A stretch of 64,000 nt of DNA. Origin: Candidatus Rothia avicola. GTDB taxonomy: Bacteria > Actinomycetota > Actinomycetes > Actinomycetales > Micrococcaceae. A program made the translations under genes and the position numbers. The stretch spans positions 1-64,000 of the forward strand of contig DXCN01000069.1 in assembly GCA_019115985.1 (NCBI GenBank). Reading direction: 5' to 3'. Each line of letters opens with the position of its first letter. Within the stretch, counting starts at the first letter, position 1. The notes beneath the pieces are model-generated. The model saw nothing but the letters and a program-made list of their open reading frames with translations, did no database searches and was not told where the DNA came from. Of this stretch, positions 9,740 through 18,803 are shown one piece after another.

Positions 9740-10420
9740 TTAGGGTTCAAACTTGTAGCCCAGGCCGCGCACAGTGACCACATAGCGCGGGGACGAGGGG
9801 TCAGGCTCAACCTTGGAGCGCAGGCGCTTAATGTGCACATCAAGGGTCTTGGTATCGCCCACGTAGTCAGCGCCCCAGACCCGGTCGATTAGCTGCGAGC
9901 GCGTCATCACGCGTCCTGCGTTCCGTAGCAGCATCTCCAGCAGCTCAAACTCCTTGAGGGGCATAGCTACGGTTGCGCCGGATACGGTCACCACGTGGCG
10001 CTCAACGTCCATGCGTACCGGGCCGCCCTCAATCGCCCCGGCGTCGTGCTCTTCGGGTTCGCCCTGGCGGCGCAGGACGGCGCGGATGCGGGCGATGAGC
10101 TCGCGGGAGGAATAGGGCTTGGTGACGTAGTCGTCAGCACCCAGCTCAAGGCCGAGCACCTTATCGATTTCTGAGTCTTTAGCGGTCAGCATGATGATGG
10201 GAACCGCGCTGGTGGCGCGAATCTGCTTACAGACCTCGGTACCGGACTGGCCGGGGAGCATGATGTCGAGGAGTACCAGGTCTGCGCCGTTTCGCTCGAA
10301 CTCAACCACGGCGTCCAGGCCGTTATCGACCACCTGCACCTCAAAGCCCTCACGACCCAGCAAAAAGGCCAGGGGCTCGCTCAGCGCCTCTTCGTCCTCC
10401 ACCACTAAAATACGGGTCAC
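9740..10420 (-). CDS. regX3: Response regulator RegX3 (OmpR/PhoB family)
   Basis: A 226-residue response regulator. The receiver domain begins TRILVVEDEEAL; the phospho-acceptor aspartate is in LVLLDIMLPG (about residue 53) and the conserved lysine in DYVTKPYSSREL. A winged-helix DNA-binding domain follows from about residue 130, with the recognition region ending in YVVTVRGLGYKFEP. In actinobacteria RegX3 with SenX3 drives the phosphate-starvation response. The GTG start directly abuts the senX3 stop with no gap, so the pair is translated together. A likely target site array lies in front of phoU (11731-11774). Confidence 0.95.
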   Translation of the reverse strand: MTRILVVEDEEALSEPLAFLLGREGFEVQVVDNGLDAVVEFERNGADLVLLDIMLPGQSGTEVCKQIRATSAVPIIMLTAKDSEIDKVLGLELGADDYVTKPYSSRELIARIRAVLRRQGEPEEHDAGAIEGGPVRMDVERHVVTVSGATVAMPLKEFELLEMLLRNAGRVMTRSQLIDRVWGADYVGDTKTLDVHIKRLRSKVEPDPSSPRYVVTVRGLGYKFEP

Positions 10421-11674
10421 TTACTTTGCTTCCTTCGCAGTTTGAGCCGACCCCGCGGGGCGCGGAGCAGCGTTGGTGTTGTGGTCTGTTATCTGGGTAA
10501 GCGATCCCGTCGGCGGGTGCTCCCCCAGCAGGTCTTGTTCGGTTTCTTCATCGACGCTGGGCAGGGCAATCGTGAAGGTCGAACCGGAGCCGGGCTGGGA
10601 CCAGAGGGTTACCTCACCGCCGTGCTGGCCCACAATGTGCTTCACGATGCTCAAGCCCAGGCCGGTGCCCCCGGTTTGGCGGGAACGCGCAGGGTCAACC
10701 CGGTAGAACCGCTCAAAGATGCGGTCCTGTTCGTCCTCGGGAATGCCCGGGCCCTGGTCTTTCACAGAAATTCTAACAGTGTCACCCTTCACAGCTATAC
10801 CGATGCCCACCTTGGTGTTCTCGGGAGAGTAACGAATGGCGTTCTCAATCAGGTTGCGCAGGGCGGTACCCAGCAGCTCGGGGTCACCGTGGACCGGGCG
10901 GGGGGCCTTACCGCCCACCAGAAGTTCAATGTTTTTACCCTCGGCTGTGAGACGGTTACGATCGACCGATTCAGCGACCACCTGCTCAACATCGACCAGG
11001 GTGGAACTCAGCACCATATCGGCCGACTGTAGGCGGGAGAGCTCGATGACATCCTGGACCAGGGCTGCCAGCCGCTGGGATTCCTTCTTTAGCTTGCCCG
11101 AGAAATAGAGTACCGACTCAGGGTCGTCAGCCGACGACTCGATGGCCTCAGCCATGAGCCCCACCGCGCCCACGGGCGTCTTGAGCTCGTGCGATACGTT
11201 GGCAACGAAGTCGGTACGGACGGTCTGCGCGCGGGCGATCTCGGTACGGTCGTCAGCCAGTACCAAGATGTACTCGTCACCCACCGGGGCCACGCGCAGG
11301 TCAATCACCAGGCGGCTCTGGTCGTAGAAGCCACGGGTTAAGATAATTTCTTTTTCGACGATAATGCCCTTGGACCGTACCGCGTCGATCATCTCTAGCA
11401 GCTCGCCAGAGACCACTGTGTGCCCGCGCACCAGGCCTAAGGCGTAGGCGCCCGGAGAAGCCTGCACCACGCCGTCCACGGCGTCCACCACCATGTAGGC
11501 GCGGCCAATGACCGCCAGCACCTCGGCGGCGCCGTCGCTGATGGTTGGCTCTTCAACGTCGGCCCAGCGAGCGCGCTGACGCTCACTCCGTTGCACGGCG
11601 AGCATGCTCACCACGCCGATGAGGAGCCCCAGCACAGCGGCAGACAAAGCAATCACAGTAGGGTTCACAGACAC
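10421..11674 (-). CDS. senX3: Sensor histidine kinase SenX3
   Basis: A 417-residue membrane kinase. One strong N-terminal hydrophobic helix (residues ~6-26) is followed by a PAS-like region to about residue 150. The H-box is FVANVSHELKTPVGA, with the phosphorylated histidine after VS. The ATPase core has the N-box LIENAIRYSP, DQGPGIPE and TGLGLSIVK. With RegX3 it forms the phosphate-sensing system, in which PhoU normally keeps the kinase inactive when phosphate is plentiful. It starts with GTG at 11674. The C-terminal ~45 residues are a disordered Thr/Ala/Pro tail. Confidence 0.95.
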   Translation of the reverse strand: MSVNPTVIALSAAVLGLLIGVVSMLAVQRSERQRARWADVEEPTISDGAAEVLAVIGRAYMVVDAVDGVVQASPGAYALGLVRGHTVVSGELLEMIDAVRSKGIIVEKEIILTRGFYDQSRLVIDLRVAPVGDEYILVLADDRTEIARAQTVRTDFVANVSHELKTPVGAVGLMAEAIESSADDPESVLYFSGKLKKESQRLAALVQDVIELSRLQSADMVLSSTLVDVEQVVAESVDRNRLTAEGKNIELLVGGKAPRPVHGDPELLGTALRNLIENAIRYSPENTKVGIGIAVKGDTVRISVKDQGPGIPEDEQDRIFERFYRVDPARSRQTGGTGLGLSIVKHIVGQHGGEVTLWSQPGSGSTFTIALPSVDEETEQDLLGEHPPTGSLTQITDHNTNAAPRPAGSAQTAKEAK

Positions 11675-11730
11675 CAGCTTAGAGCCTACAGGCCCTACCC
11701 CGCGCCCCGTAGACCCCTAAATATCCCGGG

Positions 11731-11774
11731 GTTCAACTAACGTTTACCCAACCATGTGTTTGTGTTCATGTGGC
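11731..11774 (+). promoter_or_regulatory. PHO-box-like operator with 11-bp periodicity
   Basis: Four consecutive 11-base units fill 11731-11774: GTTCAACTAAC, GTTTACCCAAC, a degenerate CATGTGTTTGT and GTTCATGTGGC. GTTCA-type half-sites spaced 11 bp are the known binding pattern of PhoP/RegX3-class regulators. The array lies between senX3 and phoU, 79 bases before the phoU start, so it may control phoU, senX3-regX3 or both. Confidence 0.7.
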
Positions 11775-11852
11775 CTTGGCACCCTAAAGGGGTAGCCATG
11801 GGCAGGAGTCTGCCCGGCACCCCACACTTCCCCACATGGAAAGGACGCGCAC

Positions 11853-12509
11853 GTGCGCAAAGTCTTCCAAGCCGAACTACAGCACGTCGGCGAAGAGCTG
11901 ATTCATATCGCTACCCTGGTCCAGGAGGCTCTCGGCCGCGCTTCGGACGCCTTCATGCAGGCCGATATTCAAGAAGCCGAAGAAGTCATCACCAACGATG
12001 CCCGCATCGACTTCATGCAAAACGAACTCGATGAGCGCGCTATCGACATTCTGGCCCTGCAGGGCCCGGTAGCCTCCGACCTGCGCATGATTGTCGGCGC
12101 CCTGCGCATGAGCTCCTCCCTGGAGCGCATGGGCGACCTTGCCCGCCACGTCGCCCAGGTTGCCCGTATGCGCTACCCCGAGCACGTCCTGCCCGAGTCC
12201 ATCGTGCCGGTCTTCCGCGAAATCATCGAGCTTGACCAGAAAATTATCGCCAGCGTCATCAGCCTGCTCGAGACCCGCGAGCTCTCCCACACCCAGGACA
12301 TCATCAAGAACAAGATGCGCATCAACGAACTCCACGTTGAGGTCTTCAACCGCATGGCATCCCCCGACTGGGGCCAGAACGCCCAGGTCACCGTTGACGT
12401 CACCCTGGCCTCCCGTTACCTGGAGCGCTTTGGCGACCACGGTGTGTCGGTAGCCCGCAAGGTCACCTACCTGGTCACCGGCGACTGGAACGCCGTCCCC
12501 AGCATCTAG
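11853..12509 (+). CDS. phoU: Phosphate signalling protein PhoU
   Basis: A 218-residue all-helical protein made of two PhoU repeats. The metal-cluster motifs are recognisable as SSSLERMGDLARHVAQ near residue 95 and SRYLERFGDHGVSVAR near residue 195. PhoU bridges the Pst transporter and the SenX3 kinase and signals phosphate sufficiency. GTG 11853 is chosen because GGAAAGGA ends 7 bases before it. No pst genes are in this window. Divergent orientation to senX3-regX3 is the standard actinobacterial arrangement. Confidence 0.95.
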   Translation: MRKVFQAELQHVGEELIHIATLVQEALGRASDAFMQADIQEAEEVITNDARIDFMQNELDERAIDILALQGPVASDLRMIVGALRMSSSLERMGDLARHVAQVARMRYPEHVLPESIVPVFREIIELDQKIIASVISLLETRELSHTQDIIKNKMRINELHVEVFNRMASPDWGQNAQVTVDVTLASRYLERFGDHGVSVARKVTYLVTGDWNAVPSI

Positions 12510-12536
12510 ACTGGGCAGGTACCATCTCCGCCAGAA

Positions 12537-12597
12537 GGTACCGCTTAAATCAGAAAAACCCACCTGGTTGGTGGGTTTTTCTGATTTAAGCGGTACC
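12537..12597. terminator. Bidirectional terminator, perfect 28-bp stem
   Basis: Arms at 12537-12564 and 12570-12597 are fully complementary around a 5-base loop. AAAAA/TTTTT tracts lie inside the stem. It separates the convergent phoU and gpmA genes. Confidence 0.9.
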
Positions 12598-12607
12598 TAC
12601 CGGGGAT

Positions 12608-13357
12608 TTACTTCTTACCCTGGTTAGCAACAGCCTTGATGGCGTCCTTAGCAGCCTCGGGGTCGAGGTACTCGCCGGGGCCAACAGGCTTGAAGTTCTC
12701 GTCGAGCTCGTAGTAGAGGGGAATACCGGTGGGGATGTTCAGACCGGCGATATCCTCATCTGAGATGCCTTCGAGGTTCTTGACCAGGGCGCGCAGAGAG
12801 TTACCGTGGGCAGCAACCAGAACGGTCTTGCCAGCCTTCAGGTCTTCCTTGATGTCTGACTCCCAGTAGGGCAGCATGCGCTCAAGGACGTCCTTCAGGC
12901 ACTCGGTGCGGGGAGCGTTCTCGACGTCTGCGTAGCGGGGGTCGTTCGCCTGGGAGAACTCGTCGTTGTCGTCGAGGGCCGGAGGCGGAACGTCGTAGGA
13001 GCGACGCCAGGTCATGAACTGCTCTTCACCGTAGGTTTCGAGGGTCTGAGTCTTGTCCTTGCCCTGGAGCGCACCGTAGTGACGCTCGTTCAGGCGCCAG
13101 TTGCGCTTGACGGGGATCCAGTGGCGGTCAGCGGCATCGAGAGCCAGGTTAGCTGTGTTGATAGCGCGGCGCTGCAAGGAGGTGTGGACGACATCGGGGA
13201 GGATGCCGCGTTCCTTCAGCAGTTCGCCACCGCGGGTAGCTTCGGCGCGACCCTTCTCGGTCAGGGCAACGTCTACCCAGCCGGTGAAGAGGTTCTTTTC
13301 GTTCCATTCTGATTGCCCGTGACGGAGCAGTACCAATTTGTAAGTCATACCCCCCAT
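12608..13357 (-). CDS. gpmA: 2,3-bisphosphoglycerate-dependent phosphoglycerate mutase
   Basis: Interconverts 3- and 2-phosphoglycerate in glycolysis and gluconeogenesis. The catalytic histidine is in [13 protein letters not shown] (His13), followed by [13 protein letters not shown]. The second catalytic region, [15 protein letters not shown], is present. A longer frame reaches 13405, but ATG 13357 has GGGAG 7 bases upstream and gives 249 residues, the usual length for this family; ATG 13348 is a weaker alternative. It is bounded by strong hairpins on both sides and is probably monocistronic. Confidence 0.95.
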   Translation of the reverse strand: MGGMTYKLVLLRHGQSEWNEKNLFTGWVDVALTEKGRAEATRGGELLKERGILPDVVHTSLQRRAINTANLALDAADRHWIPVKRNWRLNERHYGALQGKDKTQTLETYGEEQFMTWRRSYDVPPPALDDNDEFSQANDPRYADVENAPRTECLKDVLERMLPYWESDIKEDLKAGKTVLVAAHGNSLRALVKNLEGISDEDIAGLNIPTGIPLYYELDENFKPVGPGEYLDPEAAKDAIKAVANQGKK

Positions 13358-13387
13358 TATCCCACTCCCAACCCCCAAAGCAAAGAT

Positions 13388-13454
13388 AAACCCACACATA
13401 TTCATGGAAAACCCGGTCTTTTCCGGGGGTTTCTTCGTGAATATGTGTGGGTTT
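13388..13454 (-). terminator. Terminator of the trans-sulfuration/DUF2516 operon
   Basis: A 17-bp perfect stem (13388-13404 with 13438-13454) encloses a second imperfect GC-rich stem-loop. On the minus strand it is followed by TTTATCTTT. It sits 25 bases past the DUF2516 stop and ahead of gpmA. Confidence 0.75.
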
Positions 13455-13478
13455 TTCAGACCTTAACGCAAGCTGCGG

Positions 13479-13793
13479 CTAGCGGCGGCGCACCGCTACG
13501 GCGGGGCGGACGTCCGCGAGGAAGACCCCCACGGCGGTTGCGGCAATGAGCTGCATAAAGACAGACCCGCCACCGACAGCCAGGGACTGCCAGACCATCA
13601 GCACAGAGAAAACAGCCGCGGCAGCGGTCACACCAACCCAGAAGCCCTTGGTGCGTTTGAAGGCACTCTGGTAGGCGTAGCTTGAAGCGCGGGCGGCCTC
13701 AATCAGCGCGAAAATCGACAGGGCGGCAACTACCAGGGCCAGGGCAAGGCCCACATAGTAGGTAACCAGCATAATCAGGGCAATGGGGGTCAT
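13479..13793 (-). CDS. DUF2516 family membrane protein
   Basis: A 104-residue protein with three hydrophobic segments (about residues 5-30, 50-68 and 76-92), a KRTKGFW turn between the first two, and an Arg-rich end. The length and pattern fit the actinobacterial DUF2516 family, whose role is unknown. It starts 12 bases after the trans-sulfuration gene and is likely co-transcribed with it, though the pairing does not reveal a function. Confidence 0.8.
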   Translation of the reverse strand: MTPIALIMLVTYYVGLALALVVAALSIFALIEAARASSYAYQSAFKRTKGFWVGVTAAAAVFSVLMVWQSLAVGGGSVFMQLIAATAVGVFLADVRPAVAVRRR

Positions 13794-13805
13794 GGCGTCC
13801 GTTCG

Positions 13806-14987
13806 CTACTTGAGGTTTTCTAGGGCCGCTGCCAGGTCGTTGTAGAGGTCATCGACGTTCTCGATGCCTACCGACAGGCGCAGGAGTGACTCGGGGATTG
13901 AGTGGGGTTCTGAGCCGTGGCGGCGGCGGCGTTCAATTAGTGATTCTACGCCACCGAGGCTGGTTGCGGGCGTCCAGATGTTCAGGGCCTTGACCACGCG
14001 GTCGGTTTCTTCGGCGGTGGCGTCCAGGGTGATGGAGAGAATTGAGCCGAAGGTGCGCATCTGTGCGGACGCCCGCTCAAAGCCGGGGTCGGTAGGCAAG
14101 CCGGGGTAGCGCACGGCTTTAACAGCGGGGTGGGCCTGCAGGCGCTGGGCCAGTTCGAGGGCGTTAGCGGCGGCGCGTTCAAGGCGCACACCCAGGGTAC
14201 GGACGCCGCGCAGACCCAGCCAGGCCTCGAAGGGGCCGGCGATAGCGCCGTTGGTGGTGCGGTGGGCGGCCATGGCTTCGCGCAGGACGGGGTTAGAGGT
14301 GACTGTAATGCCCAGCAGCACATCGGAGTGACCGGCGATGGACTTGGTGGCGGAGTGGACGACCACGTCGGCACCCAGGGCCAGCGGGTTCTGCCCCAGC
14401 GGGGTGGCGAAAGTGTTATCAACGGCAGAGACAACGCCCAGGCGCTTGGCGGCACCGAGGATGGCGGGCAGGTCGGCGACCTCCATCATGGGGTTGGTGG
14501 GGGACTCCATCCACAGCAGTACCTTGGGGGCAGCGTAGTTGACGGTCTCGGGGGTGACGCCCGCAGTAGCAGCGGCCTTTTCTAGTTCGGCAATGACGGA
14601 CTCGGTGTTTTCGATGTCTAGGCGCACCACGGTGGTGATACCGCGGGCTTCAAGGCGTTTAGCCATAGACACAGATGCCATGTAGGTGTGCTTGGGCAGC
14701 AGAATAATAGAGCCAACGGGCACCAGGTCCTGTACCGCGGCAACGGCTGCCATACCGGAGGCAAAGACCAGGCCGGGCAGCTCAGCCCCTTCAAGGTCGG
14801 CGACGACCTCTTCGATGCCGTCCCAGCTCTGGTTCGAGAAACGGGCGTAGGTGTTGAGGTCTGAGGGGCCGGTCTGCCGGAAGGTGGAGGACATGGCAAT
14901 GGGCGGGTTGACGGGGGCCAGGTCGTCGTGGGCGGGGCGGCCGCCAGCAACCAGGCGGGTTTCGGGAGCAAGGTTCTGTTCAGTCAT
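13806..14987 (-). CDS. Cystathionine gamma-synthase / trans-sulfuration family PLP enzyme
   Basis: A fold-type I PLP enzyme of the Cys/Met metabolism family. The PLP lysine lies in VVHSATKSIAGHSD, and the phosphate-binding SGMAAVAAV and YARFSNQSW segments are present. Members make cystathionine from O-acyl-homoserine or cleave cystathionine or methionine, and the exact reaction is not decidable by eye. I start at ATG 14987 (MTEQNLAPETRLV), 393 residues, because the frame upstream of it has no family similarity. It is followed by DUF2516. Confidence 0.88.
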   Translation of the reverse strand: MTEQNLAPETRLVAGGRPAHDDLAPVNPPIAMSSTFRQTGPSDLNTYARFSNQSWDGIEEVVADLEGAELPGLVFASGMAAVAAVQDLVPVGSIILLPKHTYMASVSMAKRLEARGITTVVRLDIENTESVIAELEKAAATAGVTPETVNYAAPKVLLWMESPTNPMMEVADLPAILGAAKRLGVVSAVDNTFATPLGQNPLALGADVVVHSATKSIAGHSDVLLGITVTSNPVLREAMAAHRTTNGAIAGPFEAWLGLRGVRTLGVRLERAAANALELAQRLQAHPAVKAVRYPGLPTDPGFERASAQMRTFGSILSITLDATAEETDRVVKALNIWTPATSLGGVESLIERRRRHGSEPHSIPESLLRLSVGIENVDDLYNDLAAALENLK

Positions 14988-15115
14988 AGGTTCAACGATA
15001 CGCGCCCAGGCGCAGTCGGGCCAGAGGCAGGTCACAGGGTGACACATGGGACGGGCTAGAGAGTAGTCTCGGGTAGACCGGACGGCAGGCGCAGCGCCTT
15101 GGTAGGCTTATACCC

Positions 15116-15820
15116 GTGACCCACGCACTTTCTTACACCCCAGAAGCCGACCCGGGCGTCCGCACCCTCCCGGCGGACGCGAGCAGCGCGGCCCGCCCCT
15201 ACCCCGGCACCTTTATCGCCTTTGAAGGCGGGGACGGCTCGGGCAAAACCACCCAGATTAAACTCCTGGCCGACGCCCTAACCGAACGCGGCTACTCGGT
15301 GCTGGTCACCCGCGAACCCGGCGGAACCGATATCGGTGAGAAACTCCGCGCCCTGGTCCTTGAGCACGGCAACGGTGAGATCGACCCCCACACCGAGGCC
15401 CTGATTTTTGCTGCCTCCCGCGCAGCCCACGCCCACCAGAAAATTCGCCCCGCCCTTGAAGCCGGGCAGGTGGTGCTCTGCGACCGTTACATTGATTCTT
15501 CAGCCGCCTACCAGGGGGCCGGCCGGGGCCTGGACATTGACACCGTGGTCAATCTCAGCCGCTGGGCTACCTCTAACCTGCTGCCCGACACCACTATTCT
15601 GCTCGATGTGCCCCTAGCCGAAGGACGCTCCCGCGCAGGTGCCCGGGGCGCCGCCGACCGCATGGAATCAGCAGATGACACCTTCCACCGCACCCTGCAC
15701 ACCACCTTCCAGCAGCTAGCCGACGCCAACCCCGAGCGGTACGCCCGCATTGACGGCGCCCGCCCCATCGAGGACGTCCACAAGGACGTGCTGGCAGCAG
15801 CCCTGGGGAGCATCGCATGA
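15116..15820 (+). CDS. tmk: Thymidylate kinase
   Basis: Phosphorylates dTMP to dTDP. The P-loop is EGGDGSGKTTQ (residues 37-47), followed by the DR-E/P loop TREPGGTDIGE and the CDRYIDSSAAYQG substrate site. The LID segment AEGRSRAGARGAADRMES is present. It has about 30 extra N-terminal residues of low conservation, so translation may begin further in; the listed start is GTG 15116. Its stop overlaps the holB start by four bases, the widespread tmk-holB coupling. Confidence 0.96.
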   Translation: MTHALSYTPEADPGVRTLPADASSAARPYPGTFIAFEGGDGSGKTTQIKLLADALTERGYSVLVTREPGGTDIGEKLRALVLEHGNGEIDPHTEALIFAASRAAHAHQKIRPALEAGQVVLCDRYIDSSAAYQGAGRGLDIDTVVNLSRWATSNLLPDTTILLDVPLAEGRSRAGARGAADRMESADDTFHRTLHTTFQQLADANPERYARIDGARPIEDVHKDVLAAALGSIA

Positions 15821-16974
15821 GCGTCTTTGACACCCTCACCGGCCAGCTCGACGTACGCGCCCAGCTCACCCGCGCCGCCGCCGAAGAGAAACCAACCCAC
15901 GCCTGGCTCTTCACCGGCCCTCCCGGGGCGGGACGCTCCACCACTGCCCTAGCCTTCGCCGCCGCCCTGCTCTGCGACCAGCCAGATTCGGCTGCCCGGG
16001 GCTGCGGGCACTGCCGCTCCTGCCAGACGGTGCTCAGCGGCTCCCACGCCGACTTCCTGCACTTCACCACTGAAAAGACCACCATCACCATCGAAGAGGC
16101 CCGCGACTTCGTGGTCAAAGCCCAGGACCGCCCCGCGGTGGGGCGCTGGCGCGTCATGCTCATTGAGGACGCCGACCGCATGCCCGAGCGCACCTCCAAC
16201 GTGCTACTCAAAGCGATTGAAGAGCCCCCGCCCTACACCATCTGGCTGCTCACCGCCCCCTCGCCCGCGGACGTCCTAGTGACCATCCGCTCCCGCTGCC
16301 GCCCGGTCAAGCTGCGCCTGCCCTCGGTGGCGGACGTCGCCGCCCGACTCCTTGCCGACGCGCAGGCCCGCGGGGAGAACCTAGAGCCCCACCAGGCAGA
16401 TTTTGTTGCCCGCCTGGCCCAGGGCAATCTGGAGGTAGCCCACAAGCTAGCCACCGACCCCGAAGCCCGCAAACGCCGCAGCACCGTGGTGCAGATGCCC
16501 ATCACCCTGCGCTCCATTGCCGCTGCCATGGAGGCCGCCGACGACCTGATCACCATTGCCGAGGCAGAAGCCGAAGCGGACGCCGAAGCCCGCAACGAGG
16601 CCGAGCGTTCCGCCCTGCTCACGGCCCTGGGCTATGAGGACGGCGAGAAGCTCTCCCCCACCCACCGGGCCCAGGTACGCCAGCTCGAAGAGGACCAAAA
16701 ACGCCGCGCCAAACGTATTCAGACCGACACCCTCGACCGGTTCTTGGCCGACATCCAAACCGTCTTCCGCGATGTGCTCACCGTGCAGCTGGCCACCGGG
16801 GCAGACATCATCAACGCCCACCTAGCCGATGACATCTACGCCTACGCCGAGCGCACCAGCCCCGACCGCACCCTAGCCCATCTCGATACGGTCGCCACCA
16901 CCCGCCGCCGCATCCGCACCAACGCCGGTGCCCGCCTGGCCTTCGAAGCCATGATGACCAGCTTCGTCAACTAG
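15817..16974 (+). CDS. holB: DNA polymerase III delta' subunit
   Basis: A 385-residue clamp-loader subunit of the AAA+ family. The nucleotide loop is GPPGAGRST, with Arg in place of the catalytic Lys, as expected for delta', which does not hydrolyse ATP. The zinc module is C-x8-CGHCRSC near residues 50-70. MLIEDADRMPERTSNVLLKAIEEPP is the clamp-loader core (here split: MLIEDADRM, then NVLLKAIEEPP). The C-terminal ~170 residues form the helical collar, with an Ala/Glu-rich insertion around residue 250. It is translated with tmk. Confidence 0.94.
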   Translation: MSVFDTLTGQLDVRAQLTRAAAEEKPTHAWLFTGPPGAGRSTTALAFAAALLCDQPDSAARGCGHCRSCQTVLSGSHADFLHFTTEKTTITIEEARDFVVKAQDRPAVGRWRVMLIEDADRMPERTSNVLLKAIEEPPPYTIWLLTAPSPADVLVTIRSRCRPVKLRLPSVADVAARLLADAQARGENLEPHQADFVARLAQGNLEVAHKLATDPEARKRRSTVVQMPITLRSIAAAMEAADDLITIAEAEAEADAEARNEAERSALLTALGYEDGEKLSPTHRAQVRQLEEDQKRRAKRIQTDTLDRFLADIQTVFRDVLTVQLATGADIINAHLADDIYAYAERTSPDRTLAHLDTVATTRRRIRTNAGARLAFEAMMTSFVN

Positions 16975-17014
16975 CCCACGCACCACAGCCCATAGCCTAC
17001 AAGGGGGCGGGGGA

Positions 17015-18379
17015 TTAGTTGCGGAAGCCGTGCACCGGGGAGGGGATACGGCCGCCACGGGCCACAAAGACCTCAGCCGACTCGGGGTGGGCAGGCATGA
17101 CGGGGGCGCGGCCCAGCAGACCACCAAACTCCACCATCTCGCCAATTTCCAGGCCGATCGCCGGAATGACACGCACCGCGGTAGTCTTGTGGTTCATGAC
17201 GCCGATTGCGGCTTCATCGGCAATCATGGCCGAAATGGTTGCGGCCGAGGTATCGCCGGGAATCGCCACCATGTCCAGGCCCACGGAACAAATCGCGGTC
17301 ATGGCTTCAAGCTTATCCAGGGTAATCTTGCCGGCAGCAGCAGCTTCAATCATGCCGATATCCTCAGAAATCGGGATGAAGGAGCCCGAGAGGCCACCCA
17401 CGTGCGAGCAGGCCATGAGCCCGCCCTTCTTCACCGCGTCATTGAGCAGGGCCAGGGCAGCGACGGTGCCGTGGGTACCCACCGACTCCAGGCCCATCTC
17501 TTCGAGCACATGGGCTACCGAGTCGCCCACCTCGGCGGTGGGGGCCAGCGAGAGATCGACGATGCCGAACTCCACGCCCAGGCGCTCAGCGGCCAGGGTG
17601 CCCACCAGCTGACCCATACGGGTAATCTTGAAGGCCGCCTTCTTAATAGCTTCAGCGCAGTCGTCAAAGGACGCCCCGCGCACCTTCTCGAGGGCACGCT
17701 TGACCACGCCGGGGCCAGAGACCCCCACCGAAATAACGGTGTCGGCCTCCTGCACCCCGTGGAAGGCACCTGCCATGAAGGGGTTATCAGAAACAGCGTT
17801 GGCAAAGACCACCAGCTTGGAGCAGCCAAAGCCGTGGGCCTCAGCAGAGCCCTCAGCGGTTTCGCGAATAACCTCGCCCATAGTGCGCACGGCGGTCATG
17901 TTAATGCCTGCACGGGACGAGCCGATGTTCACCGATGCGCAGACCACATCAGTTTCGTTAAGCGCACGCGGGATAGAACGCATGAGCTTCTCGTCAGCCG
18001 GGGTAGCGCCCTTATCAACCAGAGCGGTAAAGCCACCGATGAAGTTAACCCCCACAGCCTTGGCGGCGGCGTCCAGGGTCTTGGCGAACTCCACGTAGTC
18101 CTCGTCGTTTGAGGCACCCGCCACCAGGGCAATCGGGGTCACCGAAATACGCTTATTGATAATAGGAATGCCGAGTTCAGCCTCAATACCCTCAGCTACC
18201 TCAACCAGGCGGGCTGCACGAGTTGTGATCTTGTCGTAAATCTTCTGGCGGGCTACCGCACCGTCAGAATCGGCGCAGTCCAGCAGGGAGATGCCCATGG
18301 TGACCGTGCGGATATCAAGCTTATCTTCATTGATCATCTGCAGGGTCTCAAGAATGTTACCGGAACGGTCGCTAAACAT
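17015..18379 (-). CDS. DUF711/UPF0210 (PFL-like) protein
   Basis: A 454-residue protein of the UPF0210 family, structurally related to pyruvate formate-lyase-type barrels but lacking the glycyl-radical motif; its activity is unestablished. Family signatures are NILETLQMI near the start, [12 protein letters not shown] and [14 protein letters not shown]. It starts 12 bases after the ACT-domain gene on the same strand, with AGGAG 9 bases before the ATG. The ACT/DUF711 pair is conserved across many bacteria, which suggests that ligand sensing by the small protein is tied to this enzyme-like partner. Confidence 0.92.
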   Translation of the reverse strand: MFSDRSGNILETLQMINEDKLDIRTVTMGISLLDCADSDGAVARQKIYDKITTRAARLVEVAEGIEAELGIPIINKRISVTPIALVAGASNDEDYVEFAKTLDAAAKAVGVNFIGGFTALVDKGATPADEKLMRSIPRALNETDVVCASVNIGSSRAGINMTAVRTMGEVIRETAEGSAEAHGFGCSKLVVFANAVSDNPFMAGAFHGVQEADTVISVGVSGPGVVKRALEKVRGASFDDCAEAIKKAAFKITRMGQLVGTLAAERLGVEFGIVDLSLAPTAEVGDSVAHVLEEMGLESVGTHGTVAALALLNDAVKKGGLMACSHVGGLSGSFIPISEDIGMIEAAAAGKITLDKLEAMTAICSVGLDMVAIPGDTSAATISAMIADEAAIGVMNHKTTAVRVIPAIGLEIGEMVEFGGLLGRAPVMPAHPESAEVFVARGGRIPSPVHGFRN

Positions 18380-18391
18380 AGTCGGTAACTC

Positions 18392-18661
18392 CTAGAGGGT
18401 GTGCATGGCCTGGAAGATGGCGTCAGACTGAATACGAATCTGCACGCGCTGTTCTTCCTCCACCGGCTTCATAGCCTCTTGAAGGTCGGTCATCGACTGG
18501 GCAGAATCATCGAAGCTCCCCTGCAAGATCATGGTGAAGTAGCCCTGCATGAGGGTCTGGGAGACATTCTCGATATTGACCTTGCGCTCAGCCAACTTGG
18601 TGGTGACGCCAGCGATAATGCCTTCGTGGTCAAGGCCGGTGACGGTCAGAATAATTTTCAT
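18392..18661 (-). CDS. ACT domain protein (UPF0237)
   Basis: An 89-residue single ACT domain: MKIILTVTGLDHEGIIAGV, then a second-strand region NIENVSQTLMQGYFTMILQ. Such domains bind amino acids and resemble GcvR. A good ribosome binding site, AAGGAAACAC, precedes the ATG. It is first in a two-gene operon with the DUF711 gene, and I infer a regulatory or ligand-binding role for its partner. Confidence 0.9.
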   Translation of the reverse strand: MKIILTVTGLDHEGIIAGVTTKLAERKVNIENVSQTLMQGYFTMILQGSFDDSAQSMTDLQEAMKPVEEEQRVQIRIQSDAIFQAMHTL

Positions 18662-18683
18662 GTGTTTCCTTGTAGGACTCGTA

Positions 18684-18713
18684 GCCCCGCTCCCCCAAAG
18701 CGTGGAGCGGGGC
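18684..18713 (+). terminator. GC-rich hairpin with T-run on the plus strand
   Basis: GCCCCGCTCC at 18684-18693 pairs with 18704-18713 and is followed on the plus strand by GGGCTTTTT. No plus-strand gene ends nearby, so it may block antisense reading into manA or fold in the 5' leader of the ACT gene. Confidence 0.45.
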
Positions 18714-18803
18714 GGGCTTTTTCGTCCCTTCTACTTTACCCAAGTTCTCGCCGCGAACGTGGCCTAGACAACAAAGAAAGCCGTGCGGTGGCGTCCGCCC
18801 ATC

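Noticed and set aside
16998..18112. Long plus-strand frames opposite the DUF711 gene
   Set aside because: Antisense to a conserved gene; compositionally odd His/Gly/Arg-rich products.
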